DNA of 31,325 bases from an uncultured Clostridia bacterium (GTDB taxonomy: Bacteria > Bacillota > Clostridia > Christensenellales > Borkfalkiaceae). The translations under genes and the position numbers were made by a program. Below are positions 22,424 to 29,448 of the stretch, piece after piece. Numbering within the stretch: the first letter of the stretch is position 1; every line of letters starts with the position of its first letter. Location of the stretch: the NCBI GenBank assembly GCA_946540675.1, contig CAMNIW010000004.1, positions 1-31,325 on the forward strand. Direction: 5' to 3'. The notes under the pieces were generated by a model. The model made no database searches. It worked only from the letters and a program-made list of their open reading frames with translations, and had not been told where the DNA came from.

Positions 22424-23584
22424 TTAAAAAATGAGTTTTTCTATCCTGTCCGCCGCTTCCGTAACGTCTTCTCGGAGAGCGAAAGCCGAAAACCTGACGA
22501 AGTTTTCTTTTCCCGCAAAACCGCTCGACGGAGTGCAGCATATACCGGCTTTTGTAAGTACGAGATCGGAAAATTCTTCCGAAGTCATACCGTCGGGGCA
22601 CCGCGCGTAGACGTACGGCGAACAACAAGTATTATTATACCATATTTTGCGATTTTGAAAAGCGATTTTAAGTACGGACGCGTTCGTTTTGTAAAAATTC
22701 ACGCGTTTTTCGGTCTCCTTTTTGCCGAGCGGAGTGAAGGCTGCCGCCGCTCCGCGCTGTGACACGTACGAAACCCCGTTGAATCTCGCGCCGAGCCGCC
22801 TTTTCCAAAGGGCGTTAAGACGGCCGAGATTTTTCGGAACGACGGTAAACCCGACCCGTATGCCCGTAAAGCCGAGAGATTTTGAAAAGGAGCGTATTTC
22901 TATCGCGCAACGGTCGGCGTAAGGCACGGCGTATACCGTTTTCGGTTTGTCGCCCGAAACGTAAGACGAGTACGCCCCGTCGTACACGATGACGGCGTTT
23001 GCGGATAAGGCGTAGTCCACCCACGCTTTGAGTTCTTTGTAAGAAAAAGTCGCGCCCGTGGGGTTGTTCGGCGAACAAAGATATATAAGGTCGTACGCCT
23101 TGCCGTATGGCGGAACGGGGATAAACCCGTCTTCGCTCGTCGCGTGGAGAAATTCGACGTCGTTGCCGAGAAGAACGTTGGCTTCGGCTCCCGCGGGGTA
23201 GCAAGGCGCGGTAAACAGAACCTTTATTCCCCTTTCGAAGAGTTCGGCGACGTTGCCGAGTTCGCTCTTCGCCCCGTCGGACACGAATATTTCGTCGGGA
23301 GAGATATTCGCCCCGTCTTCAAGGAGCTTTCTCGCTATCGCTTCGCGCAGGAAGGGATAGCCGCCCGTCGGCGGATACCCGCGGAAGGTCTCCCTGTTTT
23401 GCATTTCGTCCGCGGCGAGTTTCATCTCGCGTACAAAAATTTCGGGCAGGGGAAGTTTAACGTCGCCCACGCCGAGATCTATTATCTTGTCGCAAAAGGT
23501 CTTTTTCGCCGCGGCGACCTTTTCGGCAAGACGGGCAAAGACGTAAGATTTCGGAAGAGCGTCGAACGCCGTGTTTATTCTCAT
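22424..23584 (-). CDS. dapL: LL-diaminopimelate aminotransferase
   Basis: The 386-residue PLP enzyme shows the DapL signature: LGVGDVKLPLPE (37-48), ETFRGYPPTGGYPFLREAIA (65-84), PDEIFVSDGAKSELGN (96-111), IYLCSPNNPTGATFS (167-181) and PLP lysine Lys235 in RSFSKSLGFTGIR. It converts tetrahydrodipicolinate directly to LL-diaminopimelate, bypassing acylated intermediates. Its ATG overlaps the dapF stop (ATGA), so the last two steps to meso-DAP are encoded as a coupled pair. It lacks some canonical residues of the Chlamydia/plant enzymes, but the motif set is clear. Confidence 0.9.
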   Translation of the reverse strand: MRINTAFDALPKSYVFARLAEKVAAAKKTFCDKIIDLGVGDVKLPLPEIFVREMKLAADEMQNRETFRGYPPTGGYPFLREAIARKLLEDGANISPDEIFVSDGAKSELGNVAELFERGIKVLFTAPCYPAGAEANVLLGNDVEFLHATSEDGFIPVPPYGKAYDLIYLCSPNNPTGATFSYKELKAWVDYALSANAVIVYDGAYSSYVSGDKPKTVYAVPYADRCAIEIRSFSKSLGFTGIRVGFTVVPKNLGRLNALWKRRLGARFNGVSYVSQRGAAAAFTPLGKKETEKRVNFYKTNASVLKIAFQNRKIWYNNTCCSPYVYARCPDGMTSEEFSDLVLTKAGICCTPSSGFAGKENFVRFSAFALREDVTEAADRIEKLIF

Positions 23585-24375
23585 ACGGTTTCCCCCTTAA
23601 AGACTTCTTGTACCGTTCCCGACAAAAACGCCCTGCCGCCGCTTATTTTTACGCCGAGTTCGCCGCCCGGCATAAACACCGCGACTTCGCCGCCGGCGTC
23701 GCCGCTTCTTAGAAAATAGGAGTACGCCGAAGCGACAGCGCCGCTTCCGCAGGAAAGAGTTTTTCCGCTTCCGCGCTCGCTGACTTCCGCGAGTATTCCC
23801 CCGTCGGTTTCCCGTACCGTTTCCGCGTTGACTTTGCCTTGAAGCAGGGGTATCTTCTCGGTAAAGTCGCGGAGTTCGTCAACGCTTATCCCCGAAAAAC
23901 ACACCACGTGAAGATTGCCCGTGTTTATGCCGAAAATATCTCGTTTATCGATATATAGCCCCGCTTTCAGGTATTCGGCGGCGAGTATTTCGCCCGACGC
24001 GAAGGGGTGCGGAGAGCAAAAATCGGCGGTTACGAAAGCCGAAGACGGAGAGAGCGTTTCCACGACCGAATAAGTCGTTCCCGACAAGGTGTTTACGGAT
24101 ATTTTGTCCCCCTTAACGCCGAGATACTTTTGCGCGAGATACGCCGCGCATCTCACGCCGTTGCCGCAGGTAAGACCTTCGCTTCCGTCAGCGTTGAATA
24201 TGCGCATTTTCGCGTCGGCGACCGTCGACGGCGAAACGGTTATTATCCCGTCGCCGCCGATACCGAAGCGGCGGTCGGAATATTTTTGCGAAAGTGCGGG
24301 GTAGTCTTCTTTTTCTTCGCCGCCCACGACGTATATATAGTCGTTGCCTGCGGCTTGCATCTTTATGAATTTCAT
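23581..24375 (-). CDS. dapF: Diaminopimelate epimerase
   Basis: The 264-residue product has the two catalytic cysteines: Cys70 in LTCGNGVRC and Cys209 in TLSCGSGA. N-terminal FIKMQAAGNDY and RRFGIGGDGII also fit. It interconverts LL- and meso-diaminopimelate for lysine and peptidoglycan. The second site reads SCGSGA rather than the common ACGTGA. The start has no clear Shine-Dalgarno (AT-rich ATAATATATATT upstream), and a weak promoter (TTTAAT, 17 bp, CATAAT) lies almost at the start, so the transcript may be nearly leaderless. dapF is the first gene, overlapping dapL. Confidence 0.95.
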   Translation of the reverse strand: MKFIKMQAAGNDYIYVVGGEEKEDYPALSQKYSDRRFGIGGDGIITVSPSTVADAKMRIFNADGSEGLTCGNGVRCAAYLAQKYLGVKGDKISVNTLSGTTYSVVETLSPSSAFVTADFCSPHPFASGEILAAEYLKAGLYIDKRDIFGINTGNLHVVCFSGISVDELRDFTEKIPLLQGKVNAETVRETDGGILAEVSERGSGKTLSCGSGAVASAYSYFLRSGDAGGEVAVFMPGGELGVKISGGRAFLSGTVQEVFKGETV

Positions 24376-24519
24376 AATATATATTATGCCGACGGGAACG
24401 AAAAAATTAAAGGGGTCGAAAATATCCGTTCGGGAATTGTTCCCGACAAAAAACCGCGCAGGGCGAAATTTTACCCGTCACGGTCGCGGTTACGACCTAA
24501 GTTTACGCCCGACAAAAAT

Positions 24520-24547
24520 GCGCCCGACGGGAAACCCCGTCGGGCGC
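24520..24547 (-). terminator. Terminator after the 636-residue lipoprotein gene
   Basis: GCGCCCGACGGG and CCCGTCGGGCGC form a perfect 12-bp stem around AAAC. On the minus strand it is followed by ATTTTTG. It is 32 bp past the stop. Confidence 0.75.
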
Positions 24548-24579
24548 GGCTTTGTACGGTCGGCTCTAAGCCGAAAGTT

Positions 24580-26490
24580 TTAATTCGTTTTTACCACTCT
24601 TATTACGTGAGTATCTTTCGTTATGAAAATCGCATAAGTTCCCGCTTCCTTGAAAGTTATAAAGTAACTTCCGGGAACGTAAAGAGCCGCAAGTTCGCCG
24701 CTGCCCGCGTCGATTGTTATGCCGGTAACGCCGTCGCCCTTCGAATCGGTAATAGAAAAACGAGCGGTCGTATCCGTAACCGTTATTTCCGACGCAAAAA
24801 CTTCGTTGTTATCGCCGGGGCTTTGGGAGAAAGTTTTAGAAGAATACGAACTCAAATTCGTTATCAGTCCGCCGACCAGGCTCGCGGGGGTCTTATCGAC
24901 AATATTCACGATATTCGTACCGGTATTGAACGCGATATCGTACGTGCCCGCCTTATAAATCATAATGACGCCGTTATTGCAAGCGGCGGTCGAGGGGTCA
25001 ATGCCGGGAGCAAGAGTTACTCCTATAATGTCGGTGCCTTTAATGAAGGTAAGCGTCTCAAACTTTTCGGCGGTAAATGAGGTCAACGCGATTATTCCGG
25101 CCGCGTCGGGTTCGATGTCATACATATTGCCGCCCGTCATATACTTATAAGTTGCGGTCGTTTTTTCCGTTTTATAGATGACGAACGAATCTACGCATTC
25201 GGTATACATTATATTATAAGTTCCGGCTTCCTTTATTTTGACGTAATCGGCTCCGACTTCGACCGCGTTCAACGCGTCGTCAAATCCGACAATATCCACC
25301 AGATGATAGGAAGAAACGTAACCCGTTCCGTTATAAATTCTTATTTCCGAATTTGCGGGAAACGCGGTACTGAAAGAGTAAAAGGTGTATCCGTTGACGA
25401 CCGCTTGTCTTATATCTTCCGCGTTGACCGTCGTTTCGTGGTTGATGATATATGTAAATTGCTCGTATTCGGCGGAATCTTTATCGTACGAAGTCTTGGT
25501 CATCGGAGCCTTTTCGGTTTCGCCTTTTAATTCCAATTCGTATTTATCGGCGTTTGTCGGCTCGTATACCGCGTCGATCCGTATTTCTTTTGTAGCCTTG
25601 TTCAGTTCGAATCCCAATCTCGCGGCTCGGGATATAACTATTTCGTCGTCGGTGCCTTGCGAGAATAAAAACGATTGCCACAAATCGGGTTGATAAATAT
25701 CCGAGTAATCGTAAAAGACATCGTTATCGTGATCTTCGATCACTATTTTATCCCCTTCTTCAACGTATAAATATCCGTAGATATAACTTTCCGTCGGAGA
25801 TCCGAAATCATAGGATATTTCATTCATCGGATATATGCTGACCGCTTCGTTTCTTGTAAGGTTAACGGTCATTCCGTCATATTCGAATCCCGAAACGGAC
25901 AATTGCAGCCCGTTGGGAGTACACATAATATCGATATCGGCCAAATCCACGTCGTTATGAATTTTATATTCTTTGGTTATATTGGACGACGTGTCGGCAA
26001 AATACGAATATTTTTGAGTGTTATCCGTTTTGTCCGCCACTTCGATCAGATCGCCTTTTTTAAGTTCCGTATATGACAGTTCCCAAACGATAAGATTTTC
26101 ATTTTGCTCCGACAACGTAAAATCGGCAACCTTTGTTCCGTTTACGAGCAATACTATATCGGTGGATAATTTCGGTATTACGACCGTTTCCGCTTCGTTT
26201 TTATTTTCATCGAAGTATTTGCCGCATTTTTCGCAATAATAATAGGCGATATTACCGTCGGAAAAGAACGTCGCGGGGCGAGCGTAATACATATTGCCGT
26301 ATTCGTGCTCGCTTTCGCCCTGAGTTTCGCCGCCCGGTGTTTCGCTGCCGGGAGTTTCGCCTCCGTCGTCGGGATCGAGAACGACCGTCGGAACGTCGGC
26401 TCCGCCGATGTCGACGTTTTCGCACGAAACGAAAGCCGCAACGGAAAACGCGAGAATGAGAGAAAAGAACAACGCAGGTAGTTTTTTCAT
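24580..26490 (-). CDS. Large surface lipoprotein with repeated beta modules
   Basis: The 636-residue product has a lipoprotein signal (hydrophobic core, then AAFVSC with Cys23), a Gly/Thr/Glu/Pro linker (DDGGETPGSETPGGETQGE), and a short Cys module with YYYCEKCGKYF. The rest is beta-rich with three recurrences of a strand ending in 'EAGTY.I' (KEAGTYNIMY, YKAGTYDIAF, KEAGTYAIFI), suggesting repeated Ig- or CBM-like modules. It is probably an extracellular lipid-anchored adhesin or glycan-binding protein. malQ two genes away hints at glucans, but that is weak. It is monocistronic with its own promoter and terminator. No exact family recognised. Confidence 0.75.
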   Translation of the reverse strand: MKKLPALFFSLILAFSVAAFVSCENVDIGGADVPTVVLDPDDGGETPGSETPGGETQGESEHEYGNMYYARPATFFSDGNIAYYYCEKCGKYFDENKNEAETVVIPKLSTDIVLLVNGTKVADFTLSEQNENLIVWELSYTELKKGDLIEVADKTDNTQKYSYFADTSSNITKEYKIHNDVDLADIDIMCTPNGLQLSVSGFEYDGMTVNLTRNEAVSIYPMNEISYDFGSPTESYIYGYLYVEEGDKIVIEDHDNDVFYDYSDIYQPDLWQSFLFSQGTDDEIVISRAARLGFELNKATKEIRIDAVYEPTNADKYELELKGETEKAPMTKTSYDKDSAEYEQFTYIINHETTVNAEDIRQAVVNGYTFYSFSTAFPANSEIRIYNGTGYVSSYHLVDIVGFDDALNAVEVGADYVKIKEAGTYNIMYTECVDSFVIYKTEKTTATYKYMTGGNMYDIEPDAAGIIALTSFTAEKFETLTFIKGTDIIGVTLAPGIDPSTAACNNGVIMIYKAGTYDIAFNTGTNIVNIVDKTPASLVGGLITNLSSYSSKTFSQSPGDNNEVFASEITVTDTTARFSITDSKGDGVTGITIDAGSGELAALYVPGSYFITFKEAGTYAIFITKDTHVIRVVKTN

Positions 26491-26521
26491 TTTTTCAGCC
26501 CTTCTTTGTTTTGTTGGCTAA

Positions 26522-26550
26522 ATTATATCATCCGATAGCCGTAATTACAA
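26522..26550 (-). promoter_or_regulatory. Promoter of the 636-residue lipoprotein gene
   Basis: Minus strand TTGTAA (26550-26545), 17 bp, TATAAT (26527-26522), with TG one base before the -10. Confidence 0.7.
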
Positions 26551-26653
26551 GTAAAAATCGAAAAAAAAGGGCAAAGCGTCGCGCTAAACCCCTTTTCCGT
26601 GTTTTATATGCGGTTTTTACTATATATAAAAGCCGTTTTTTAATTATTACGCC

Positions 26654-27502
26654 TTATTTTTTGCCGCGGAAGTATTCTATTATTCCGCAAACGACTCCCC
26701 CCGCGGGGAATACTATCCACATCGGGTGCCAGAGATTGAAAAAGAATCCGCATACGAGATAGACTATCGTCGCGACGGGGAAAACTATCCCGGCAACGGA
26801 GCCGTCTTTCTTTCCGTCGGTGCTCGGCATTATCAAACCCGAAACGATCATCAACGACACTCCGAGAGCCATTACGACTATCATCACCGCGGAAGAGACG
26901 TACTTGTTGATTTCGAGTTGCAAAAGAAACATAAGGGCGGCTATCGAAAAACATATCAGGGACATTCCGACAGCCGAAAAGATCGCGGCGAGCGAAGCCC
27001 TTCCTTTTTTATCGTCCGAAACCCTGTCGTATACGGCGTGACGGATTATAGCGTATGCCGAGAGAAACGCGCCTACGGCAATGAGAGCGAACATACACGC
27101 CGTGCCGAGAGTCCAGGCTTGTTTCGTTTTCTCGCCCAAAAATCCCACGATAAGCATCGCGGCGACCCCTGCCAGCGTCAGAAATACTCCTACGGAGAAA
27201 AGGACGATCTGCCATACTTTCATCGGAGAACGCACGGGCTCTTCGGTCTTTTCGACGGGATCGGCGTTCCGCGGCTCTTCCGCGACGGCTTTACGGTCGT
27301 TTTCCGCGCCGCGCAAAAGTTCGTCTACCGAACAGCCGAGAACGTTTGCGAGCGGAACGAGTTGAGCCGTTTCGGGGAAACTGTCGCCCGCTTCCCACTT
27401 GGATACGGCTTTGTTGGATATTCCGAGTTCGTCGGCGATATCCTGCTGGGTAAGTCCGAGTTTTTTACGTTTATTATATAAGAATTCGGAAAAATTGTTC
27501 AT
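26654..27502 (-). CDS. XRE-type regulator with a membrane domain
   Basis: The 282-residue product begins with a helix-turn-helix (FLYNKRKKLGLTQQDIADELGISNKAVSKWEAGDSFPE, about 6-43), then a charged linker to about 90, then five or six hydrophobic segments (from PMKVWQIVLFSVGVFLTLAGVAAMLIVGF to FPAGGVVCGIIEYFRGKK). It is probably a membrane-tethered transcription factor that links an envelope signal to a target gene; the signal is unknown. The ATG at 27502 is chosen over one three codons earlier because AAAAGGATG lies in front. Target sites are not evident. Confidence 0.8.
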   Translation of the reverse strand: MNNFSEFLYNKRKKLGLTQQDIADELGISNKAVSKWEAGDSFPETAQLVPLANVLGCSVDELLRGAENDRKAVAEEPRNADPVEKTEEPVRSPMKVWQIVLFSVGVFLTLAGVAAMLIVGFLGEKTKQAWTLGTACMFALIAVGAFLSAYAIIRHAVYDRVSDDKKGRASLAAIFSAVGMSLICFSIAALMFLLQLEINKYVSSAVMIVVMALGVSLMIVSGLIMPSTDGKKDGSVAGIVFPVATIVYLVCGFFFNLWHPMWIVFPAGGVVCGIIEYFRGKK

Positions 27503-27557
27503 AAGAAACATCCTTTTGCCGATTTTCCCGAAGTTCGGGCGTCGGCTCTTTTTCTTT

Positions 27558-27585
27558 ATTGTACCATATCCGAACGGGAAAACAA
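27558..27585 (-). promoter_or_regulatory. Promoter of the XRE-membrane regulator
   Basis: Minus strand TTGTTT (27585-27580), 16 bp, TACAAT (27563-27558), with TG one base before the -10. A small CCCGAAGTTCGGG hairpin (27528-27540) lies in the leader. Just upstream, GTCAAATT (27608-27615) and AATTTGAC (27632-27639) form an inverted repeat that could be an operator. Confidence 0.5.
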
Positions 27586-27763
27586 AGAACTTGCCGTCGA
27601 AAAAAACGTCAAATTTATCTACTACAGGTTCAATTTGACCTTTTTCGGGTATAAAAAGCCTTTTTATGATAACAATATATAATAAGAAACCGCGCGGCGG
27701 AAGCGTAAAAATTTTGTAAGCAAAATTATTTACGAATTTTTACAAAATTTTCACATAAAGGTA

Positions 27764-27792
27764 TTGACAAACAAAAAAAAGAGTGGTACAAT
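27764..27792 (+). promoter_or_regulatory. Promoter of hsp20
   Basis: TTGACA (27764-27769), 17 bp, TACAAT (27787-27792). The CIRCE operator starts 2 bp downstream. Confidence 0.85.
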
Positions 27793-27793
27793 A

Positions 27794-27820
27794 TTAGCAG
27801 TCAAAGGGATAGAGTGCTAA
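27794..27820. promoter_or_regulatory. CIRCE operator (HrcA-binding site) with an extra half-site
   Basis: TTAGCAGTC, 9 bp, GAGTGCTAA matches CIRCE (TTAGCACTC-N9-GAGTGCTAA) with one mismatch in the left arm. A second GAGTGCTAA lies downstream at 27835-27843. HrcA would repress hsp20 here until heat shock. Confidence 0.88.
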
Positions 27821-27868
27821 CAGATAAAGCACAAGAGTGCTAAACCCTTTGAAAAGGAGATGCATATT

Positions 27869-28297
27869 ATGAAAAATTATCTTGTAAAAAACGACAGAAG
27901 GGAAAACGGTCTCGATGTGTTTGACGACGTGTTCGATTCTTTCTTCAAACCGATGTTTTACGAAGAGAAATTCAATACGATGAAAACCGACATAAAGGAA
28001 AACGAGAAATCTTACGTTATGGACGTGGAGATCCCCGGATTCGAGAAGAAGGATATAAACATATCTCTTGAAAACGGTTATCTTACGATAGCCGCGAAGA
28101 AGACCGAAAACGCCGAAGAAGGCAAGAAGGAGAATTATCTCAGAAGAGAGAGAAGTTTCTCGGCGACGCGTAGTTATTACGTAGGCGACGTGGACAAGGA
28201 AAAAGTTTCCGCGAAGTACGAAAACGGCGTTCTGACGGTTGAAATACCCAAGGAACATCCCGAACTTCCCGCAAAACACAATATAGAAATACAGTAA
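27869..28297 (+). CDS. Small heat-shock protein, Hsp20/alpha-crystallin family
   Basis: The 142-residue product has the alpha-crystallin domain: TDIKENEKSYVMDVEIPGFEKKDINISLENGYLTIAAKK (about 41-79), then LRRERSFSATRSYYVGDVDKEKVSAKYENGVLTVEIPK, including the hallmark A.YENGVL.V.IPK. It is a cytosolic ATP-independent holdase. The ATG at 27869 is chosen because AAGGAG lies 9 nt upstream; an ATG three codons earlier is adjacent to that site. The promoter carries CIRCE, so HrcA control is likely. Confidence 0.94.
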   Translation: MKNYLVKNDRRENGLDVFDDVFDSFFKPMFYEEKFNTMKTDIKENEKSYVMDVEIPGFEKKDINISLENGYLTIAAKKTENAEEGKKENYLRRERSFSATRSYYVGDVDKEKVSAKYENGVLTVEIPKEHPELPAKHNIEIQ

Positions 28298-28329
28298 ACC
28301 GCAGTTTTTGTTTTTTCTCCTATAAATTA

Positions 28330-28370
28330 AAGCGGGGCGCGTTCCGTTCGGAACGCGCCCCGCTTGCTTT
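28330..28370. terminator. Bidirectional terminator between hsp20 and the lipid kinase
   Basis: A 16-bp GC-rich stem (AAGCGGGGCGCGTTCC with GGAACGCGCCCCGCTT) around GTTC is followed by GCTTTTT on the plus strand. On the minus strand TTTAATTTATAG follows. It is 32 bp past hsp20 and 11 bp past the kinase stop. Confidence 0.82.
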
Positions 28371-28380
28371 TTAAGAAATT

Positions 28381-29247
28381 TTACGGGCGGTAGAGATTGA
28401 AACCGCCTTTTACTATATCGAGATCGAATTTCAGTCCGTCGTACAGTTCGCCGTCGATCTGTATGGTGACGGGCGAATCGAATTCTATATCGACGTGTTC
28501 GGTATCTTCGAGACGGGTAAAAGGTTGCTCTAAGACCTTGCCTTTCATAAGTTTTATAAAGGCTTTGGGTACTTGCGACTTTTTGACGTCTTCGCAAATG
28601 ACAAGTTGAAGTTTTCCGTCGTCTATCTCGGCGACGGGGCACATCCTTATCGAGCCGCCGAACTGTTTGCCGTTGCAGACGCACGCGATAAGCGCGTTAT
28701 GGTCGGTCTTTTCTTCCCCCTTTACCGTGCGGAATTTATAAAAACGGAATTTAATAAGGCTGGCGATAAGGGATACGAGATATTGAATTTTTCCGCGGAG
28801 TATCTTGTATTTTTTACACCGTTTCAGTATTTCGACGTCGATACCCGTTCCGATTATATTGAGTCCGCGCACGCCGTCGCACACCATATAGTCGGTTGGT
28901 TTTGCCTTTCCGTTTAAGATGACGTCGAGAGCCGCCGTCGCCTTTCTCGGAATTTTCGCGGACTCGATAAAATCGTTTCCGCTGCCCGCCGGGATTATGC
29001 CGAAGTTGATCTTCGACGGGTCTTCTATTCCGTTGAAGATGCGGTTTACCGTGCCGTCGCCGCCTACGGCGATTATGTCCGTAGACGTTTTGGAAAGTCT
29101 TCTCGCGAGTTCTGTTGTGTTTTCGTTTTCGGAAGGGTAGTGAAAGGCGTATTCGACGTGTTTTTCTTCCAATATTTTTTTCAGTTTTTTGCCCGTCCTT
29201 TTCGCCTTTCCGCGCGACGCGTTCGGGTTGATTATAAAGTCTAACAT
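28381..29247 (-). CDS. Diacylglycerol kinase family lipid kinase (YegS/BmrU type)
   Basis: The 288-residue product has the catalytic motifs IINPNASRGKA (5-15), IIAVGGDGTVNRIFNG (58-73) and GIIPAGSGNDF (83-93), then the family C-terminal beta domain ending in QIDGELYDG. It phosphorylates diacylglycerol or a related lipid with ATP at the membrane inner face. AGGGGA precedes the ATG. It is monocistronic and divergent from the long membrane protein on the right. The exact substrate cannot be told from sequence. Confidence 0.92.
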   Translation of the reverse strand: MLDFIINPNASRGKAKRTGKKLKKILEEKHVEYAFHYPSENENTTELARRLSKTSTDIIAVGGDGTVNRIFNGIEDPSKINFGIIPAGSGNDFIESAKIPRKATAALDVILNGKAKPTDYMVCDGVRGLNIIGTGIDVEILKRCKKYKILRGKIQYLVSLIASLIKFRFYKFRTVKGEEKTDHNALIACVCNGKQFGGSIRMCPVAEIDDGKLQLVICEDVKKSQVPKAFIKLMKGKVLEQPFTRLEDTEHVDIEFDSPVTIQIDGELYDGLKFDLDIVKGGFNLYRP

Positions 29248-29297
29248 TTTGTCGTCCCCTTGTATAGAATAGACTCAACCTGTCCACATATGGCTAA

Positions 29298-29326
29298 ATT
29301 ATATAACAGTCGGCAAATTTATGCAA
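29298..29326 (-). promoter_or_regulatory. Promoter of the lipid-kinase gene
   Basis: Minus strand TTGCAT (29326-29321), 17 bp, TATAAT (29303-29298). Confidence 0.7.
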
Positions 29327-29385
29327 CCGATTTTGAAAAAACACGCCGTTTTTACATATTTTACACAATGAAAATCTCTTCAAGG

Positions 29386-29414
29386 TTGACAAAAACGCGT
29401 TCTTAAAATATAAT
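29386..29414 (+). promoter_or_regulatory. Promoter of the long membrane-anchored protein
   Basis: TTGACA (29386-29391), 17 bp, TATAAT (29409-29414), perfect consensus, 35 bp before the start codon. Confidence 0.85.
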
Positions 29415-29448
29415 AAAGATACTAATTAACGGTCGGGAGTATTATCAT

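Noticed and set aside
24007..25080. 357-codon plus-strand frame
   Set aside because: It is antisense to dapF and the 636-residue lipoprotein gene, spans a terminator, and shows no family pattern.
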